From positions 5,208,001 through 5,272,000 of the forward strand of contig CAJQUN010000024.1 of assembly GCA_907163345.1 (NCBI GenBank): 64,000 nucleotides of DNA, in the 5' to 3' direction. The DNA comes from Haberlea rhodopensis. Its lineage: Eukaryota; Streptophyta; Magnoliopsida; Lamiales; Gesneriaceae. Below are positions 13,128 to 24,464 of this stretch, piece after piece (position 1 is the first letter of the stretch; each line of letters begins with the position of its first letter). A model generated the notes under the pieces. That model saw only the letters and a program-made list of their open reading frames with translations. It searched no databases and was not told the DNA's origin. A program made the translations under genes and the position numbers.

Positions 13128-13394
13128 ACATGGGTTGCTTACTCATTACCGATTGATTTTGAGTTAGAACCCCTAACATGATATCAAAGCCAAATTTTTC
13201 ATGTGATTGATTATTCAACCCACATGTTTACCATCACCCATATTATCAATCCACATGTTTGACTTATATAATGTCATACGTGAAGAGTTGTGTTGTTGAT
13301 TGTCTCATATTGGGAAATTAGAAGATTTGTTAACTCTTCATAAGATACATATGTTACTCAACACATTATCAATTGGTTTTGAGTTGTAACCCCA

Positions 13395-15000
13395 TGTATT
13401 CTTATAATTTAATAATTGTAAGAAGAAGAAAAGCAAACTATTTTTTAGTGCAAAATATGATCAACTTTTATTTCACTTGCACTTGAACGACGAAATTAAA
13501 TACAAAGTTGAGATTTTTAAATGTCACTTCTATCATTCCCAATTATATAATTTTTCGAGGACTATCTTAGGATAAAATCTAGAAAATAAATACCATCCTC
13601 TGCTTCCCAATAACATATGTCTTCGATACAAATATTCTTATTAACATTCTAAACTTCAAATGCCAGTTATTTCGAACCCCACAACAACAGATGACAGACG
13701 AACAAAGTGTTTTTAAAAGAGTATTGCAAAAACTAAAATCAAAGTAGCGATTTGCATATATTGTTACCTTTCCAAGATCATCGTCTCAGATTTACAATGG
13801 GCTTTGAGTGGCTCAGTGCTTGGGGAGAAATTATTAGCAACATAAACATGAATTCTATCTCCAAGAAGACAAGAACTTTTTTACAAGGCATTTGACTTGA
13901 AAAGATTAGATGTTATGCTTAGGAAAAGAAGTAATGAGGTCTTCGTTATTGTACTATACATTGTGTCTACACAAAAATGCTCGAATTTGTTATTATATAG
14001 AGTTAATAGTGTTCGTATTCGTATGGTAGAATTCACATTCGTTCAAAAAAGTAAATTCATAAAAGAGAACTTTTAGCACCACCTCATTTTAATTTTGGCC
14101 CCCAATAAATATAACAACTATCAGAAAAAATATTGCTTTTTATTTTCTACTTTAAAAAATATAAGGCGTTTTCAATTGTCTTGTCGGGAGTAGTCTATAC
14201 CCGACAATACTTCTGTGAGCTCGTGGACGGATATGCACATCTACCATCTAAGGGATAACAAACATGAACCATTGACACTCACGTGATGTTACCCATCATG
14301 TCAAAGTTCCTTGCTTAATATGAGGTCTTGTGCTGCTTTATAAGAAATAAAGTTGTACATTTGCTAAAAGCTATTATTTTTTGGCCTAATAAAAACATAT
14401 AATTTCAGAGAAATACAAACAAAAAGAAGATAGGCGACGTAATATGATTACACGTATTATACTTACAAGCCACAAGTCAATTTTGTTGTCAATTACATGG
14501 AAAATTATTTTATGCATGCAAAATACAAATCCAATTATAATTTATTCAACGAATTTTAACAATATTTGGTACCCAATAAATATCTTTTTAGAAAAAGCCT
14601 GAAAAAGTACGATTAAAATGGTCAATAATTAAATACAAATGTGTTTCCATTGACTTCTTGTAATATTTTTGCATGTAACATCATGAAATGGAATATTAAT
14701 GCTTAATATAATTTTTTTTATTGTATAATTTGCACGATGTGTCTTGTCTATAAACGCCTATTCAAGTTTCAGATCATTATAATGCAAGTGATTCATGGGA
14801 AATTCTATCATATACCGGAGTGTTACTCCTTTTGTATATATAATTATTGGATAGTGTGGATCGCACATGTTGATAATAAAATAGGGGCTATGGGTTGGCT
14901 TAGTGAAAATATTCATGTATGTGTTGTTATCTTTTGTATTGTGTTGTAGTGTCTCGTGTTGTTTGTTTTGCTTTGAATTGTACTTCTGGTTAATATAAAT
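13395..15000. other. Intergenic DNA, no gene seen
   Basis: AT-rich sequence without a coding pattern that I can support. Short open frames near 14740-15040 occur on both strands of the same DNA and look like chance. Confidence 0.4.
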
Positions 15001-15132
15001 TATGAGGGGCCCAGTTCTAATCATATGTTTAATTATCACATAATGAATATTTTACGTAAACAATAGAAGATTAGTTTAAAATTTCTTGACAAGTGGCCTA
15101 AAAAGTTTCGTTTTTCGATGATACATATATAA

Positions 15133-15184
<52 letters not shown>

Positions 15185-15466
15185 TATATATATATCATCG
15201 TTCATCATTCAACATGACAAGTATGTCTTTGGAAATGTCATACCTCAAATACAACATACGCGGGGCATACCCCGATAAATTTATTTTTCTTAAAAGTTAG
15301 TAGTACTACTGGGACCAAGACATCATGCATAACCTAAGCTCGCTCATCTCTGAGCTGGGTTATCACGAGATGCATCACCGTAAGTATCTGAATCCTGTCC
15401 TCCTGCAAATCCTGTCATACCGAATAACAAAAGACATTCACATGACAGCCTCACAACGGGGTCAGT
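15001..15466 (-). mobile_element. Chromovirus-type LTR, minus strand, cut by the gap
   Basis: Read on the minus strand it ends in GGGCCCCTCAT preceded by TAATTATCACAT-like sequence, matching the 3' end of the complete LTR at 57141-60000 (GGGCCCTCACA, GTGATAATTA). It shares the stem-loop CGGGGTATGCCCCG (minus strand of 15261-15274) with that LTR. No primer-binding site flanks it on the left, so it is probably a solo or truncated LTR. The gap hides the rest. Confidence 0.6.
15131..15196. repeat. (AT)n microsatellite in a perfect hairpin context
   Basis: About 65 bp of alternating AT, interrupted once by AATAAT-like sequence, is flanked by CGATGATA and TATCATCG, so the whole segment can fold as a long hairpin. 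Confidence 0.85.
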
Positions 15467-15966
15467 NNNNNNNNNNNNNNNNNNNNNNNNNNNNNNNNNN
15501 NNNNNNNNNNNNNNNNNNNNNNNNNNNNNNNNNNNNNNNNNNNNNNNNNNNNNNNNNNNNNNNNNNNNNNNNNNNNNNNNNNNNNNNNNNNNNNNNNNNN
15601 NNNNNNNNNNNNNNNNNNNNNNNNNNNNNNNNNNNNNNNNNNNNNNNNNNNNNNNNNNNNNNNNNNNNNNNNNNNNNNNNNNNNNNNNNNNNNNNNNNNN
15701 NNNNNNNNNNNNNNNNNNNNNNNNNNNNNNNNNNNNNNNNNNNNNNNNNNNNNNNNNNNNNNNNNNNNNNNNNNNNNNNNNNNNNNNNNNNNNNNNNNNN
15801 NNNNNNNNNNNNNNNNNNNNNNNNNNNNNNNNNNNNNNNNNNNNNNNNNNNNNNNNNNNNNNNNNNNNNNNNNNNNNNNNNNNNNNNNNNNNNNNNNNNN
15901 NNNNNNNNNNNNNNNNNNNNNNNNNNNNNNNNNNNNNNNNNNNNNNNNNNNNNNNNNNNNNNNNNN
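15467..15966. other. Assembly gap (500 N)
   Basis: Exactly 500 undetermined bases. The left side is a minus-strand chromovirus-type LTR and the right side is plus-strand Athila gag, so the joint between the two elements is unseen. The round number suggests a gap of unknown true length. Confidence 0.98.
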
Positions 15967-17209
15967 TACAATTTCAACAGGAGACGAGGGCAAGCATCCA
16001 GAGCTTGACAACGTAGATGGGACAATTGCAACTTCAATCAGCAAGATCGAAGCAAGGATTTCAAATGGACTACCGTCACAACCAGAGATGAACCCCCGGG
16101 AAAATGTGAGTGCTATCACAGTGAAAGTGAATGTGAATGAGATGCAGTGGAAGAAAAGGTGGTACTGACGCCACCCCAAAAAGAGGATGACGGAGACAGA
16201 CAGAGACAGATGTTGAAGAGCCAATGCAAGGGGAGGAACCCAGGGGTGAGTTCCCTAAACTTTCTGAATATAAATTACCACCCCCTTTCCCCCAAGCATT
16301 GAAGGACAATAGGAAAGGTGCCGGACTCAAAGGGCTCTACAAGATGAGTACACGCTGCAAAGAGCAAGCCCCATTGCATGAAACCATGAAAGGGGATCAA
16401 AGCAAGGAACACAAGGGGCAGCCCAAGGTCGAGCTCAATGACAATGTTTCGGCGGACAAACCAAAGAAGCATCCCCATTAAATGCAAGGACCCAGGTATG
16501 TCTTCATCCCATGTGAGATTAGTGCTATTAGGATTGAGAAGGCTATGCTCGATTAGGATCATTCATAAATGTCATGCCTTACTCAATGTACTCTCAACTG
16601 AAAATGGGACCTTTAAAAAGAAATAGCGCAGTTATTCACTTAGCTGATAAATCCACGGTCATACCTAAGGGGATAGTAGATGACGTAGTTGTGCATGTAA
16701 AGAACTTGGTCTTCACAACCGATTTCTATGTCTTAGACATGGGAAATGGTGATCCTTCTAGTCTAATTATCTTAGGAAGACCATTCTTGAAAACATCAAA
16801 ATCAGTGATCAATATAAATAGCGTCTTGAGAAACCATGGAGTCAAATGGTGAAATTGAAAAATTCAACATGTATGAACCCATTAAACTTCTTGAGCATTC
16901 TAGTTACGCTATTGATGTACATGATGATTATGATTCTGATTTTGATAATGATGAGTTGTGGGAGATGGAAAAGGCTACTGATGGCCTTAACGATAAGAGA
17001 GGTATAGATTCGAGCTCTTTTCCTACTGTTCATATGATTGCTACTCTGTCTACTCACGATACTTCTGATCCTCTTATTTCTCACTTGCAGGATCGTACCA
17101 TTGGAAAGAAGCACCCTCCGGATCGACCAAAGCAAGCAACAAATGCTGGAGGAGTAACAAAGACTGGGGACGACCACTCAAAGAGCAACAAGCGAGATAC
17201 CGCGGAGTG
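15967..17209 (+). pseudogene. Athila-type gag-protease remnant
   Basis: The first part reads as the C-terminal end of an Athila gag: a segment with NPRENVSAIT (about 16087-16116), then PPPFPQALKDNRK and VELNDNVSA (within 16224-16481). It continues as the aspartic-protease region, with the KDPGM start in one frame (about 16483) and then, after frameshifts, VMPYSMYSQL, LADKSTVIPKGIVDDV, DFYVLDMG and ILGRPFLKT (about 16570-16810). A tail rich in Asp follows to 17209. Protease normally leads into RT, RNase H and integrase; here none follows and the element's 3' region starts at once. Several frame changes and stops make it non-coding as it stands. Confidence 0.75.
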
Positions 17210-17572
17210 AAGAAGATATTGAGGTGGTTAAGGAAGGATAGAGCAACACTGCATCAACCACCTTGATAGAGGACTGGCGTCGGGCCACCGACGTTAAACA
17301 GAGGCGCTGCTTGGGAGGCAACCCAAGGGGAGTTAGTTTCCCTTTTACCCTTTTATTTTTATTGCTTTTTAGTTGAACTTTTCTTTCTCTGTCTTTTTGC
17401 CTTACATTGGGGACAATGTAAGATTTAAGTATGGGGGAGGGATTAGTAGTGTGTTATTGTTTTTCTTATTGCAAAAATACAAAAAAATAATCGAAAAATT
17501 TGAAAAGTTTGAGCTCATAGCTAGTAATGAACACATGCTTAGAATCACTAAGCCCATATGAAACCTAATGAT
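17210..17572 (+). mobile_element. Athila 3' internal region, first part
   Basis: It contains CGACGTTAAACAGAGGCGCT, GGGAGGCAACCCAAGG and the palindromic TTACATTGGGGACAATGTAA followed by AAGTATGGGGGAGGG, typical of the Athila untranslated region. It matches the minus strand of about 30520-30693. It is interrupted at 17573 by a solo LTR and resumes at 19859. Confidence 0.75.
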
Positions 17573-19858
17573 TGTGAGGGCCCAATCCTAATAATGTGAT
17601 TAATTATCACACAATGATAATTATAGCGTAAACAACGGAATATTTGTTTAACATTTATAACATGTGGCCCTAAAATTTCGGCATGACCTCATCGCACGAG
17701 GAGCATACCACCAACACAAATCAACATATACTGAAAAATATATAAATACCACCAGTTTCAATATCCATCAACATAACCAGCATACGTAAATCAAACTACG
17801 GCTAACATAACTTAAATACATAGACTCATAACACTACAGGGATACATCCCTGGTACAAAGACTACTGGGATAAACAAGAGTAAAACCTCAAGTGTGACTC
17901 CAACCAGGACATGTCCCTCTCTGGCGACCTGGTCACCTGTCTCACCTGCCATTGTCCACACACAAAGACAACAACAGCCCTGCCTTGGGGGTGAGCAAAG
18001 AGCCCAATATGGAACGGATCATGGAATATACAACATGTATCTATAAATGTGATATATGATGCAATGCAATGCATGCCATGTCATGTCATGCCGGTATCAG
18101 GTCAATCACCCATCCACTGAGTGTATCAGAATCAATCAAATCGCTATCAAATCATCATAGCTCGAGCCTGCCAAGCATAAGGGATCATCAGTGATGCGTC
18201 GTCAAAGCGTCATCACATCCCAAGTCTCGACATAGTCAGGGACATACACAGGATGACATCAGCAAGGTTGACACCAATCCCTCGTCTCAACAAATCATGG
18301 TAATCAGAGGAGACCACGATTCCCTATACCTTTTGGGCCATTTAATGTCGGTCATAGTATCGCGTGGTACCAATCTCCAATGATTATCCCAGAATCCAGA
18401 AATAAACAGGGTATTTAAGGATCATAGCTCAACGTGCAATGTCATGCATCGATGTATGTATAAAACTGATGTGTGTTAACAAAACATTTAATTTCATACA
18501 CCGATGTGCCAATTCATGAATGCTATGAATGCCACATAATTTCAATAAAATCACGTAGCCACACAATCTCACATAATTCACAGAAGTCAACAAATCATAG
18601 ATCAAATGATACAGATACCTGTCGTATGTTACCCGATCGCAACATACCTTTCGTCTCGATCTACAAGGGTACTTGAGCTTGTAGGGTCGAAGTAGTCACT
18701 GTATATCAATAGAAATTCACAATTCAATAAACCAATCATTCAAAATGGGTTATCAATTTTAGTCACAGCTTAACCAATTTAGGGTAATTAAATTGATGCG
18801 ATTACATCATAATTTAATTTGCTAAATTATTTTTCACCAATTCAAATTATTATTCAACAATTATAGTCCAAATTAACTGGTAATAATCGAAGCAAAGTCG
18901 AAAAAATCGAGCATCGAGTTTTACCCAATTTTCGCACACAGTACACGCACGCTTTTCAGCCGATTCCGGCGAGCTCCGGCGGAGGTAGAGGCGGCGACCG
19001 GTATATAAATCTTCGTCTAGGTGCAAGGAAAAGATACAATGCCTTGGTGTCGTCCATTCGTAGTAGATTCGAAGAAATCGAACCAAAAGTGCAGAAACCC
19101 TCACTGTCGCGACTTCGTTCGTTTCAGACCAAATCGAACAACTTTTCGAACACCATATTTCAATTATTTGGTATTGAAAGAAGCGCCTCTGAGTAAGGAA
19201 CACGGTGGTATATCGGTCTCGTCTAGAGGTGGTCGGACGGCGGCGAACGGAGCGGATAAGTACAAGGTGGTCGGTGAATCGCAGGAGCAGTGTGTGTTTT
19301 CGCACCTTTTAGTAGGTGTCAGCGATTCATTGTGTGTTTTTTGCACATTTTGTTATGTGTTTTACACCCTACACCAATATATATTAATTCCCGACCAATT
19401 ATGAACATCGGGGTGTCACCGGTGTACTGGTGCATGTACAGTCCACACCAATCACAAAAATGAAATCTTTCGATTTAATACAAATTTTATATTTATTAAA
19501 TCATTTTAATAAAATTTCGGTGTTAATCCGAATATTCCAAAAATATATTTTTCATTCATCATGTTCTGACCCGACTGTCAATTGACATATACAAGATCAA
19601 TTTTCATTCTCATGAATTAGATTATATTCTCGTTAATTAATTTCTAACTAATTAACAAAATAATGTACAAATTGTACTTAATTCTCATTATCAAATATTG
19701 GGACATCACATTTACAAAATGTTAAGTTTAATATCGAGCTATTATCAAAGCTAATATTCCTCATGTTTATTCTCAACCATATGATTGACATAAGATGAAT
19801 CACATAATTGTTGAGAAGCTCAACCTGTTTTTCGATAATACGGTACGAGGGCCTTACA
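17573..19858 (-). mobile_element. Solo LTR of chromovirus-type Gypsy, inserted in Athila
   Basis: On the minus strand it runs from TGTAAGGCCCTCG (19858 downward) to GGGCCCTCACA (ending at 17573). These are the same termini as the LTR at 57141-60000 (TGTAAGGCCC ... GGGCCCTCACA). The Athila sequence on both sides is continuous when compared with the second Athila copy (AAACCTAAT then GATATCATGCATG), so the about 2.29 kb is an insertion. Both junctions carry GAT, a possible remnant of the target duplication. Internal sequence and second LTR are absent, as after LTR-LTR recombination. Open frames at 18850-19404 are inside this LTR and not genes. Confidence 0.8.
17837..17852 (-). other. Conserved LTR stem-loop
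   Basis: CAGGGATACATCCCTG is a perfect 7-bp stem with a 2-base loop. It appears to sit at the same LTR position as the CGGGG/CCCCG stem-loops at 15261-15274 and 59749-59762. Confidence 0.5.
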
Positions 19859-20982
19859 GATATCATGCATGCTTTTGAACATAGGTGAGTTGTTAACTTT
19901 GGAACACTTTGAACTCTAATGCAAAGTGTACTTTAACTTAGTAAGTTGAATATTTTGAGCACATTATTGTCATGACTTGTGAAGTGTGCATAACTTAGTG
20001 AAGATTGTGTGAACTTTGTGATAGTCTTAAGAAGTCTCTAATACATGCTAGAACTTAACTACATACTCTTTGAGGCGTATGCCTAGACTACTTGCAAGCA
20101 TGAAAGTGATATAGGCAATCTTTGATGCGTTTGAGCCATTCAAGCTACCATGTAAACAAAATCATTCTCTAGTACCTATTTTGAGCCTTAAATGTAAAAG
20201 AATGGTAGTATGCTAAGTATACTAAAGACCCCCATTCAACATTTTTTGACTAGCTTATCATCCTACCCTTTAAGCCTAAATGTAATTTTAATCCATACCT
20301 TTTAAGGGAGTATGGTGTATTTCATTCAAATGCACTTGGGAATCATTGAAGTATATTTGTGAGCTTAATTGTCAAAAGAATGAAATGCATGAAAGAAAAA
20401 GGGATGCCTTGAAAAAATAGATGAAAATATGACTCCAAGGGGAGCCAAGACACAAAAGAAGCAAAGTGTTGAAATAAACCTTTTGAAAAAGAACAAAGTT
20501 GAAAAATTCATACAAGAAGAGAAGCTTTTAGTGTGCATTTCATCATACTCTCTTGTTTGAATATCCTTACCCTTTCTTTCATAAGCCAATACCTAGGCCA
20601 AGCTACAAGCTAATAAAGACCAACTTGATTTATGTTTGCAAAGTAGCTAAGATAGTGGAGAAGATTGTGCAAGTGAGCTTATACTTGTGTTAGTGTATGA
20701 CTTGAACTATTATGGCTTTGCATATTTTGGATCTATAATTTGTACACAACACTTGTTTATGACCACACACACACGTTCACTACTTCGTTAGGTACGAAAT
20801 GTTTAGGGATTGAACTTGTTCCACTGTTAACTTTTCACCGCCGTTCATTATTATGCATGTTAAAATTGCCGAGGCACTAAAGTGAGAACAAGTTGCTTTG
20901 TTATGAACCTATGAGCCAACCAAAAATATTGTAGTTTTATTTGTTTACTCGAGGTCGAGTAAAGAGTAAGTATGGGGGAGTT
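19859..20982 (+). mobile_element. Athila 3' internal region, second part
   Basis: This is the continuation of 17210-17572 after the solo LTR. It ends in the polypurine tract AAGTATGGGGGAGTT directly before the LTR start at 20983. The whole stretch has an inverted counterpart at 29403-30530 at roughly 95% identity by eye. No sense ORF is present; a short antisense open frame is at 20365-20589. Confidence 0.8.
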
Positions 20983-22484
20983 TGATGTGACTAGAAATAG
21001 ACACATCTTGAGTGCTTAATTGTCTACGATTTGGTAGGTTTTGATAGATAATCTGATACGTATGCTACCTAATCGTATATTTGTGTAATTGTAGGTACAA
21101 TCGAAGAAAACGAGCTAAAAATGATGTGTAAAGACCAAGAAGAGACATGGATATGACAAGGACTAAGAGTTGATCAAGAAAAGGGCAAAAATGTAATTTT
21201 GAAGGAGGAGATCGATTGCCACGAAGGGGAGATCGATCGCCTATGGACAGAAACTTAATCAACAAAATTCACGAACCAGCGATCGATCGCGAAGAAGTGA
21301 CGATCGATCGCCAAAGTCTACTGGAGCTCGACGATCGATCGCGATAATGTGGCGATCGATCGCCTCAAGAAATTCGCTGAAAAATAAAAGCCTCGCGATC
21401 GATCGCCACACATCAGGCGGTCGATCGCCGAAGAGTCCGGAAATTAGGAAATTGAGTCTTTTACCATGTTTAAAAGATTGTATCCCATTTTTATCACTCA
21501 CATACCCTAAAACTCGAGTCTAAGCCTCATTAGCAGCAGTTTTTGATAGTTTTTCATACTCTTAGAATTTTTGGAGATTTTAGATTAATTTTCTTTCAAG
21601 TTTTCTTCAAGAACAACGAAGAACGGAACCGGAATCGACAAGACGGAATCGTGATTTATATTAGTAATTTCTTTTCCTTTATTTATTTAATGTTTTCCAT
21701 CGAATTTTTATTGTTTTTAGATTTAATTATGCTAGGCTAAAACCCTTTGATTCTTGGTTGAAGGGATACCTACTTTTGGATTTAAATCTTTTATGAGAAT
21801 TTGGTTTGATTGTTGAATTAGATTTCGATTTCAATTTGTTTCTCAAATTTCGAATTCCATGATTGTTGTGTTTGTGTATTAGACCGATCACCTAATATTC
21901 AATTGCATAATCGATAGTTTGTTAAGAAACAACTAAGATCAATAATTAACCGGTTGTAGGTGTTATTGAATTCTTAGGAGAAACGGTTGAGTAATCAATT
22001 TTAACGGCTGTAGTTTTCATTGATTAGATTTATCGAGCTCGTTAGTTTTGAAACTATCATTGATTTAATCATTAACGGCTGTAGTGGTGATTAGAGATTT
22101 GGTAAGGGTTGAATTGAATGCTGTTTTCTCTTTGACTACGAATAAGATGAGTAGGAATTGAATTTCCAATCGATTGATAATTGAAAGAATTCGAATGTTT
22201 TGATTTGATGACTAAAAGATAATTTTCCAAAAGTATGGTTACCTGGAAACCAAGAATCGCTTCGCTCTCATAAGTTTAAATCATCTTAGTTAATCTCGTT
22301 AATTAGTTTAATTATAGAATTTGCTTAGTAGTAATCATTCATCCTAAAACCCCCTTGTTACTATTCGTTTTTGGCACGAAATAAATTTACCTTCCCTGTG
22401 GGATTGATCCCTACTTCTGCTACTACATATTTTTGCTATTAACTGAAGAAGGGTTAATTTGGGCGTACACGACTAGCGCTACCA
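20983..22484 (+). mobile_element. Athila 3' LTR (GATCGATC-palindrome type)
   Basis: It begins TGATGTGACTAG right after the polypurine tract and ends GCGCTACCA, giving 1502 bp with TG...CA ends. The U3 contains eight 14-bp palindromic sites of consensus GGCGATCGATCGCC between 21207 and 21429, followed by TTTAAAAG-like promoter sequence at about 21470. The R/U5 half (21550-22484) is close to the minus-strand LTR at 24465-25377. Confidence 0.85.
21207..21429 (+). promoter_or_regulatory. Paired 14-bp palindrome array, variant 1
   Basis: Sites start at 21207, 21228, 21278, 21299, 21330, 21351, 21394 and 21416, giving spacings of 21, 50, 21, 31, 21, 43 and 22. Consensus GGCGATCGATCGCC; the site at 21351 is perfect. 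Sites form four pairs, each two helical turns apart, upstream of the putative TATA region. Confidence 0.6.
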
Positions 22485-22660
22485 GCTATCGATTGAGCAA
22501 GTCAGCTCAATCGATCGAGAACTCGTAATGTCGTCTCTGAATTTTTCTGTCACTCTCAATCCATCGAGAATATCTGGTCGATTGATTGAGTAGTGTTCAT
22601 TTGTTGGCCAAATCACCTGCCACACTCTATCGATCTACCTTGTCATCTCGATCGATCGAG
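22484..22660 (-). promoter_or_regulatory. Paired 14-bp palindrome array, variant 4
   Basis: Sites of consensus CTCGATCGATCGAG start at 22484, 22506, 22555, 22577, 22625 and 22647, giving spacings of 22, 49, 22, 48 and 22. The site at 22647 is perfect; the first site touches the junction with the neighbouring LTR. Confidence 0.6.
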
Positions 22661-23353
22661 GGTGTAAATTTCCAACTTCGTCATTCGTTGGCCCGATTTT
22701 GTCATTTTTCATCATTTTAGCTCATTTCTTCAACTTCTATATACTTTTACCTAGATTCCTGAAACAAAACAAATATATACCAAAAACATAAAATCGTCCA
22801 AGAATCGGCGCGAAACCCAATAAAAATCATAGCAAAATAAGTGTAAAAACGACACTTATCAACTCCCCCAAACTTAGACTTGATCGTCCTCGAGCAATCA
22901 TTGAAATCAAAGTCGAGTTAAAGTTGATACTTGAAACAAATTAATTTGCAACTCATATAAAGCTCAGAAACCTCACTTACACACAAACAAGTGTCCATAC
23001 CAAATCGAGCAAGATGTGTTTTCTCCTTAACCAAGCAACATATCGCAAAATCAGAATGTGTGTGTGTACTATTGTCAATTTCCAGTTTCATGCCTATTTC
23101 CTAGATCAAATAATGTTAACAAACTCATAGTCAAGATCATTGCTAAGCACCCTATAAGCTTACTTTCAAAAACTTCTCCACTAATGTAGTTAATCCTTAG
23201 ACTTGGATCAAAATGTCTTTTTAAGCTTATAATGTAAGGCCTAGGTGTTGGCTACAAAGAAAAGATAGGAAATTCAAAGAAAAGAGTATAACATATAAAG
23301 TTCATGTGTTTGCACAATTTGAGCTTTGCTTCTTTTTCATTGCATTGACCCCC
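22485..23353 (-). mobile_element. Athila-like fragment: partial LTR U3 plus 3' internal end
   Basis: Read on the minus strand, the internal end (22862-23353) leads through a purine tract AAGTTTGGGGGAGT into an LTR beginning TGATAAGTGTCG at 22861. The LTR continues only to 22485, where it is cut inside its palindrome cluster by the end of the plus-strand Athila LTR. No ORF is present. Confidence 0.65.
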
Positions 23354-24464
23354 TGATGTGACTTGAAATAGACACATCTATTGCGCTTAATTATCTATGA
23401 TTTGGTATATTTTAATTGATAAATTGATACATATGCTACCTAATCGTATATTTGTGTAAATATAGGGAAATGTGAAGAAATCAAGCTAAAATGATGAAAG
23501 ATGACTAAAGTTGAAGAAAAGAGGAAAAAATCAGAATCCAAGACACATGTTGCTCCTTTATCCTCAAATTTCTATATGTTCGAGCCATGTTTTGGAAATG
23601 TGGTCCATATAAACGTTGTAGAACTTTGAGTTATCTTCGCGTGGACAGCTGATTCATCAAATTCAGAGTTCGTACGAGTAAGTTACGGCCAAAATACGAA
23701 ACTCGCCAGAAAAATGGAAAATCAGGCGTAAAGACGCCATTTCAGGCGTACCTACGCCAGTGCTACGGGAATTTAGGCGTAGTTACACCATTTTAGGCGT
23801 AATTACGCCAATAGGATTTTGGAAAGTGAAAATTCTTGATTTCTTTCCTTCCCACATGGATTCTAACCTACTCCATCAGCCTCCCTATACATATATGCAC
23901 GAAAATCAGACCTAAAACCATCTAGATAGTTAGGGTAGAATAATTTTAGACTAGTTTTATATTTTCTTTTCAATTTTGTTGAAGAACGGCTACGAAGATC
24001 GAAGCGAAGGCGGGATTGACACCTCGACGAGCGGAGATCGGATTAGTTTTCTTTCCCTTGTTTTTATTTATAGTTTTGTTTTAATTATGTGTAGCTAGTC
24101 TTAATTCTTGGTTGAGGAAGACAAAACCTTGGATTTATTTATCTTGGGGAGATTCATACGCTTTTGTTTATCGATTTTATTGAATTCATTGTTTTTCTGA
24201 TTTTGTTTATATGATTGATGTTTGTTTATTGGATTGACAACCTAGTAACTTGCATATAATCTAACGCTAAATTAGATATCAAATACGGAATTGTTTGATC
24301 CCTCTAATTTATGAAGCAACTAAGATCGATAATTGCCTGCTGTTGGTGTTATTAAATTCTTAGAGAAAACCATTGACTAAATTATATAAACCGCTTGTGT
24401 TTATGTTGTTTAGATTCATCGCTCACTAGTTTTGAATGATGTCATGATTTTAATCTTGAATATG
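23354..24464 (+). mobile_element. Athila LTR, truncated (GGCGTAATTACGCC type)
   Basis: It begins TGATGTGACTTGAAATAGACACATC. The U3 has four palindromic sites of consensus GGCGTAATTACGCC (23725-23809) and TATACATATATGC-like promoter sequence near 23885. It stops at 24464 where a minus-strand Athila LTR begins, so its last part is missing or displaced. Confidence 0.75.
23725..23809 (+). promoter_or_regulatory. Paired 14-bp palindrome array, variant 2
   Basis: Sites start at 23725, 23745, 23776 and 23796, giving spacings of 20, 31 and 20. The site at 23796 is the perfect palindrome GGCGTAATTACGCC. The first site begins 371 bp from the LTR start. Confidence 0.6.

Larger units (their letters stand above)
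10409..13394 (+). mobile_element. TRIM-like small LTR element, 5' LTR split by a nested insertion
   Basis: The 3' LTR is at 13291-13394 (TGTTGTTGATTGTC ... GTAACCCCA). Its first half matches 10409-10470 (TGTTGTTGAT, TTGGGAAATTA, TAAGATACAT) and its second half matches about 13128-13178 (TTACTCATTACCGATT, TTTTGAGTTAGAACCCC). Directly after the second piece, TGATATCAAAGCC (13179-13191) is a decayed primer-binding site like the initiator-tRNA-Met TGGTATCAGAGCC. The internal region is only about 110 bp, as in terminal-repeat retrotransposons in miniature. The intervening about 2.65 kb is other LTR-derived sequence. Confidence 0.55.

Noticed and set aside
14737..15039. 70- and 93-codon frames on opposite strands
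   Set aside because: Low-complexity AT-rich DNA; mutually exclusive frames without similarity to known proteins.
15325..16224. Open frames running through the N block
   Set aside because: They exist only because undetermined bases contain no stops.
18850..19404. Overlapping open frames of 127 and 151 codons
   Set aside because: They lie entirely inside the solo LTR 17573-19858, on opposite strands, without a recognisable domain.
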